Shown here piece by piece: positions 7,768 through 9,044 of a DNA stretch of 9,044 nt. Every line of letters begins with the position of its first letter. Position 1 is the stretch's first letter. The notes beneath the pieces are model-generated. The model searched no databases and was not told the DNA's origin. It saw nothing but the letters and a program-made list of their open reading frames with translations. A program made the translations under genes and the position numbers. The DNA is from Bacteroidota bacterium (GTDB taxonomy: Bacteria; Bacteroidota; Bacteroidia; Bacteroidales; UBA1402), in contig JAUZOU010000101.1 in the NCBI GenBank assembly GCA_030706285.1, positions 1-9,044 on the forward strand. The letters run 5' to 3'.

Positions 7768-7773
7768 GTTTGA

Positions 7774-7781
7774 CAAAGATA
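7774..7781 (-). promoter_or_regulatory. Candidate -7 promoter element for the M23-holB operon
   Basis: The minus strand reads TATCTTTG (7781-7774), an exact match to the Bacteroides TAnnTTTG -7 consensus. No good -33 TTTG is found at 19-21 bases upstream (best is TTCA at 7806-7803). Only six bases separate it from the ATG at 7767, so the transcript would begin at or within a few bases of the start codon. Confidence 0.45.
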
Positions 7782-7845
7782 AAAAAATTGGCCCTCACCA
7801 CCTGAACTTTTCTATTACCCTTCCCTGTTTTTACCAAATTTTAAG

Positions 7846-7853
7846 TACATTTG
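7846..7853 (+). promoter_or_regulatory. Candidate -7 promoter element for tRNA-Ser
   Basis: TACATTTG matches the Bacteroides TAnnTTTG consensus exactly and lies 12 bases before the 5' end of the tRNA, where a tRNA promoter is expected. The upstream -33 region has no clear TTTG (CCTG at 7824-7827 is the nearest at 18 bases). It is divergent from the M23 promoter candidate about 65 bases away. Confidence 0.55.
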
Positions 7854-7865
7854 TCGCCGCTGACC

Positions 7866-7952
7866 GGAGAGTTGGCAGAGTGGTCGATTGTGGCAGACTC
7901 GAAATCTGTTGAACCCTTCGGGGTTCCGGGGGTTCGAATCCCTCACTCTCCG
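7866..7952 (+). tRNA. tRNA-Ser (anticodon CGA)
   Basis: A class II tRNA folds completely by hand. The acceptor stem is GGAGAGT (7866-7872) with ACTCTCC (7945-7951), and G7952 is the discriminator. The anticodon stem is 7893-7897 with 7905-7909; its loop CTCGAAA (7898-7904) gives anticodon CGA at 7900-7902, reading UCG serine codons. The long variable arm is GAACCC (7911-7916), a TTCG loop and GGGTTC (7921-7926), typical of serine tRNAs. The T arm is 7928-7932 with 7940-7944 around TTCGAAT. The CCA end is not encoded and must be added after transcription, as is common in Bacteroidota. A -7 promoter element precedes it and a terminator follows after ten bases, so it is probably transcribed alone. 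Confidence 0.97.
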
Positions 7953-7961
7953 CAAAATAGC

Positions 7962-7991
7962 AAAAAGAGACTTGTTTAGGTCTCTTTTTTT
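7962..7991 (+). terminator. Intrinsic terminator of tRNA-Ser
   Basis: AAAAAGAGAC (7962-7971) pairs perfectly with GTCTCTTTTT (7980-7989) around an 8-base loop, and the T run continues to 7991. It begins ten bases after the tRNA end. The A-tract on the 5' side means it may also act on the minus strand, towards the M23 gene's upstream region. Confidence 0.85.
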
Positions 7992-8105
7992 ATGTCCATA
8001 AGTTTCCTCTAGCACGGATCGAAGTCCGCTAGCAGGCATATAATGAATCAAATGGCTAATCTTTTTTTTATAATAGAAAAGAGTCTTCTAAAGATTGCAA
8101 GGAAC

Positions 8106-8117
8106 TCCCCCGGGGGA
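8106..8117. repeat. 12-base perfect GC palindrome
   Basis: TCCCCCGGGGGA is a perfect palindrome with no spacer, in otherwise AT-leaning intergenic DNA. Such a sequence may be a dimeric protein site or a chance run; nothing else identifies it. Confidence 0.5.
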
Positions 8118-8398
8118 CTGGACAGCTGGCATTTGACTAGGCTTAAGAAGTAGGGGTAACTTTTAAGAAAATAGAAAGGATTCTCGTTCTATGGGCTTTA
8201 CAAAAGATATTTGAGTAAATTTAGATTTTAGTCGGACAATAGTGATTATTTGAGTACTTTTGATATTTATACTTCAAATTAGATTCGTATAAGTCGCAGA
8301 TATACAGATGTATAGGAATAAGTGTCGATTTTTTTATCGTTAGGAATCATGGTTTGAAGATTTGGTGGAATAATTCTTATAATTTAATAATATTCAAT

Positions 8399-8441
8399 GA
8401 TATAATAAAATCGTGTACATTATATCTACTATTTTATTATA
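8399..8441. repeat. Two overlapping, mutually exclusive inverted repeats
   Basis: TATAATAAAAT (8401-8411) is exactly repeated in inverse as ATTTTATTATA (8431-8441), an 11-base match with a 19-base spacer. GATATAAT (8399-8406) also pairs exactly with ATTATATC (8419-8426). Both pairings use the same 5' strand, so only one can form at a time. They lie about 100 bases upstream of the rhamnosidase start and could be an operator or leader structure, although AT-rich DNA gives such matches by chance more often. Confidence 0.5.
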
Positions 8442-8544
8442 AATAAATCACATCGATTCTTGGGGTAATCACTCACGCTTCATTGGTGAAAGTCGTTGAT
8501 TTTAACCCTTGATTCACGTTATTATCGAAAATAGGCAACCTACA

Positions 8545-9044
8545 ATGAAGCAGATCAAGTTAGTCTTACTTCTTCTTTTTCTCTCTTATTCTTTTTTGGG
8601 AGCAGAAATACAAATCAAAAATCTTAAAGTTGAATATGACACGACCCCGCTGGGTATAGATGTAATTAAACCCCGCTTCAGCTGGCAAATGCAACAGGAT
8701 AATTTTCAACGGGGGGCAAGACAGAAAGCCTTTCAGTTGGTGGTAACCGATGAAGCTGGTAGGGTAGTATGGAATTCGGGTAAACTAAAAAACGACCAGT
8801 CATTAAACATGGAGTATGCCGGTGTCGCTCTCACCCCATCCACCCGTTATATCTGGAAAGTCAATGTATGGGATCAAGACAAAAAGAAACATACGGCTTC
8901 CTCGTGGTTCGAAACCGGACTAATGAACCCCGGAATGTCTGGCTGGAGTGGTGCGAAATGGATAGGTGGCGGTGACGATGACCTGGTATTATTTGCCCAA
9001 TATCTGCCCGTTTTCAAAATTGACTGTTCGGTGCAGCTCGATGA
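8545..9044 (+). CDS. Secreted alpha-L-rhamnosidase-like protein (GH78), 5' part only
   Basis: Open from ATG 8545 to the window edge (166 codons), with no stop, so the gene is cut by the window. Residues 1-20 form a Sec signal peptide (MKQIKLVLLLLFLSYSFLGA) with likely cleavage after A20 and no lipobox Cys. The mature N-terminus matches the fibronectin-III-like N-terminal domain of bacterial alpha-L-rhamnosidases as I recall them: LKVEYDTTPLGID (28-40), KPRFSWQM (42-49), a QLVVTDEAG strand, WNSGK (76-80), TRYIWKVNVWD (100-110), WFETGL (121-126), then GAKWIGG (136-142). The catalytic (alpha/alpha)6 domain lies beyond the window, so activity cannot be judged. Such enzymes release terminal rhamnose from plant or microbial glycans, usually in the periplasm, often within polysaccharide-utilisation loci. 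The segment after WIGG (DDDLVLFAQYLPVFKIDCSVQLD region) may begin an inserted beta-sandwich domain. No clear Shine-Dalgarno sequence is seen. Confidence 0.85.
   Translation, partial: MKQIKLVLLLLFLSYSFLGAEIQIKNLKVEYDTTPLGIDVIKPRFSWQMQQDNFQRGARQKAFQLVVTDEAGRVVWNSGKLKNDQSLNMEYAGVALTPSTRYIWKVNVWDQDKKKHTASSWFETGLMNPGMSGWSGAKWIGGGDDDLVLFAQYLPVFKIDCSVQLD

Larger units (their letters stand above)
7992..8544. other. Gene-free, increasingly AT-rich intergenic region
   Basis: About 550 bases with no convincing open reading frame on either strand. The first part (to about 8150) has mixed composition with small palindromes: a bulged hairpin at 8009-8032 (CTAG-CA-CGGA, loop TCGAAG, TCCG-CTAG) and a 12-base GC-rich palindrome at 8106-8117. 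From about 8160 to 8460 it is strongly AT-rich, with a 10-base direct repeat TATTTGAGTA at 8208-8217 and 8247-8256 and overlapping inverted repeats at 8399-8441. The last part, 8463-8509, can fold and would lie in the leader of the rhamnosidase gene. No strong promoter consensus match was found for that gene. The change in composition after a tRNA could mark the edge of an accessory region, but no integrase or att duplication is seen. Confidence 0.7.

Noticed and set aside
7768..7776. TTG start at 7776 for the M23 peptidase
   Set aside because: ATG at 7767 is only three codons downstream, gives a normal N-terminus, and the TTG is within the -7 promoter element.
7815..8051. 78-residue open frame on the minus strand with an RVRDSNPRNPEGFNRF-like sequence
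   Set aside because: It is the antisense of the tRNA-Ser; this is a known type of spurious protein prediction over class II tRNA genes.
8353..8385. TTTG with TATAATTT 21 bases downstream as a promoter for the rhamnosidase
   Set aside because: The -7 part misses two of the six fixed consensus bases, and such matches are frequent in this AT-rich stretch.
5..9044. CRISPR array, insertion sequence, prophage or defence genes
   Set aside because: No regularly spaced repeats, no terminal inverted repeats with a transposase, and no such protein families among the real genes.

Overview
The window looks like chromosomal DNA from a Bacteroidota bacterium, most probably of the order Bacteroidales (Bacteroides/Parabacteroides-like). 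The grounds are a GldH-family lipoprotein, the protein sequences of PBP2, RodA and RicT, start codons without clear Shine-Dalgarno sequences, close matches to the Bacteroides -7 promoter element (TAnnTTTG), a tRNA without an encoded CCA end, and a GH78-type alpha-L-rhamnosidase. The species cannot be fixed from the sequence.

Layout. Bases 5-3299 (+) hold mrdA (PBP2) and rodA, the transpeptidase/glycosyltransferase pair of the elongasome. They overlap by 14 bases and rodA seems to use a TTG start. Bases 3310-7767 (-) hold a convergent four-gene run, in transcription order an M23 peptidoglycan endopeptidase, holB (DNA polymerase III delta'), ricT (PSP1/YaaT family) and gldH. Gaps or overlaps are 6 nt, 61 nt and a 4-nt ATGA overlap. 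A good promoter match sits in the 61-nt gap before ricT. Bases 7866-7952 (+) are a tRNA-Ser(CGA) with its own -7 element and an intrinsic terminator directly after it. Bases 7992-8544 contain no gene, turn AT-rich, and carry several small palindromes and inverted repeats. Base 8545 to the window end is the 5' part of a secreted alpha-L-rhamnosidase-like gene that runs off the edge.

Function. The left 7.8 kb is conserved cell-envelope and replication housekeeping: PBP2 and RodA build lateral wall, the M23 enzyme can cut cross-links to admit new material, and holB belongs to the clamp loader. The holB-ricT adjacency is also found in Bacillus subtilis (holB-yaaT). The right end, beyond the tRNA, appears to enter an accessory carbohydrate-use region. 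No CRISPR array, transposase, integrase, toxin-antitoxin pair or recognisable defence gene is visible. I found no clearly undescribed system; the points most worth checking are the HxD variant of the M23 active site, the Cys/His-rich loop in PBP2, the non-ATG start of rodA, and the structured AT-rich leader before the rhamnosidase.
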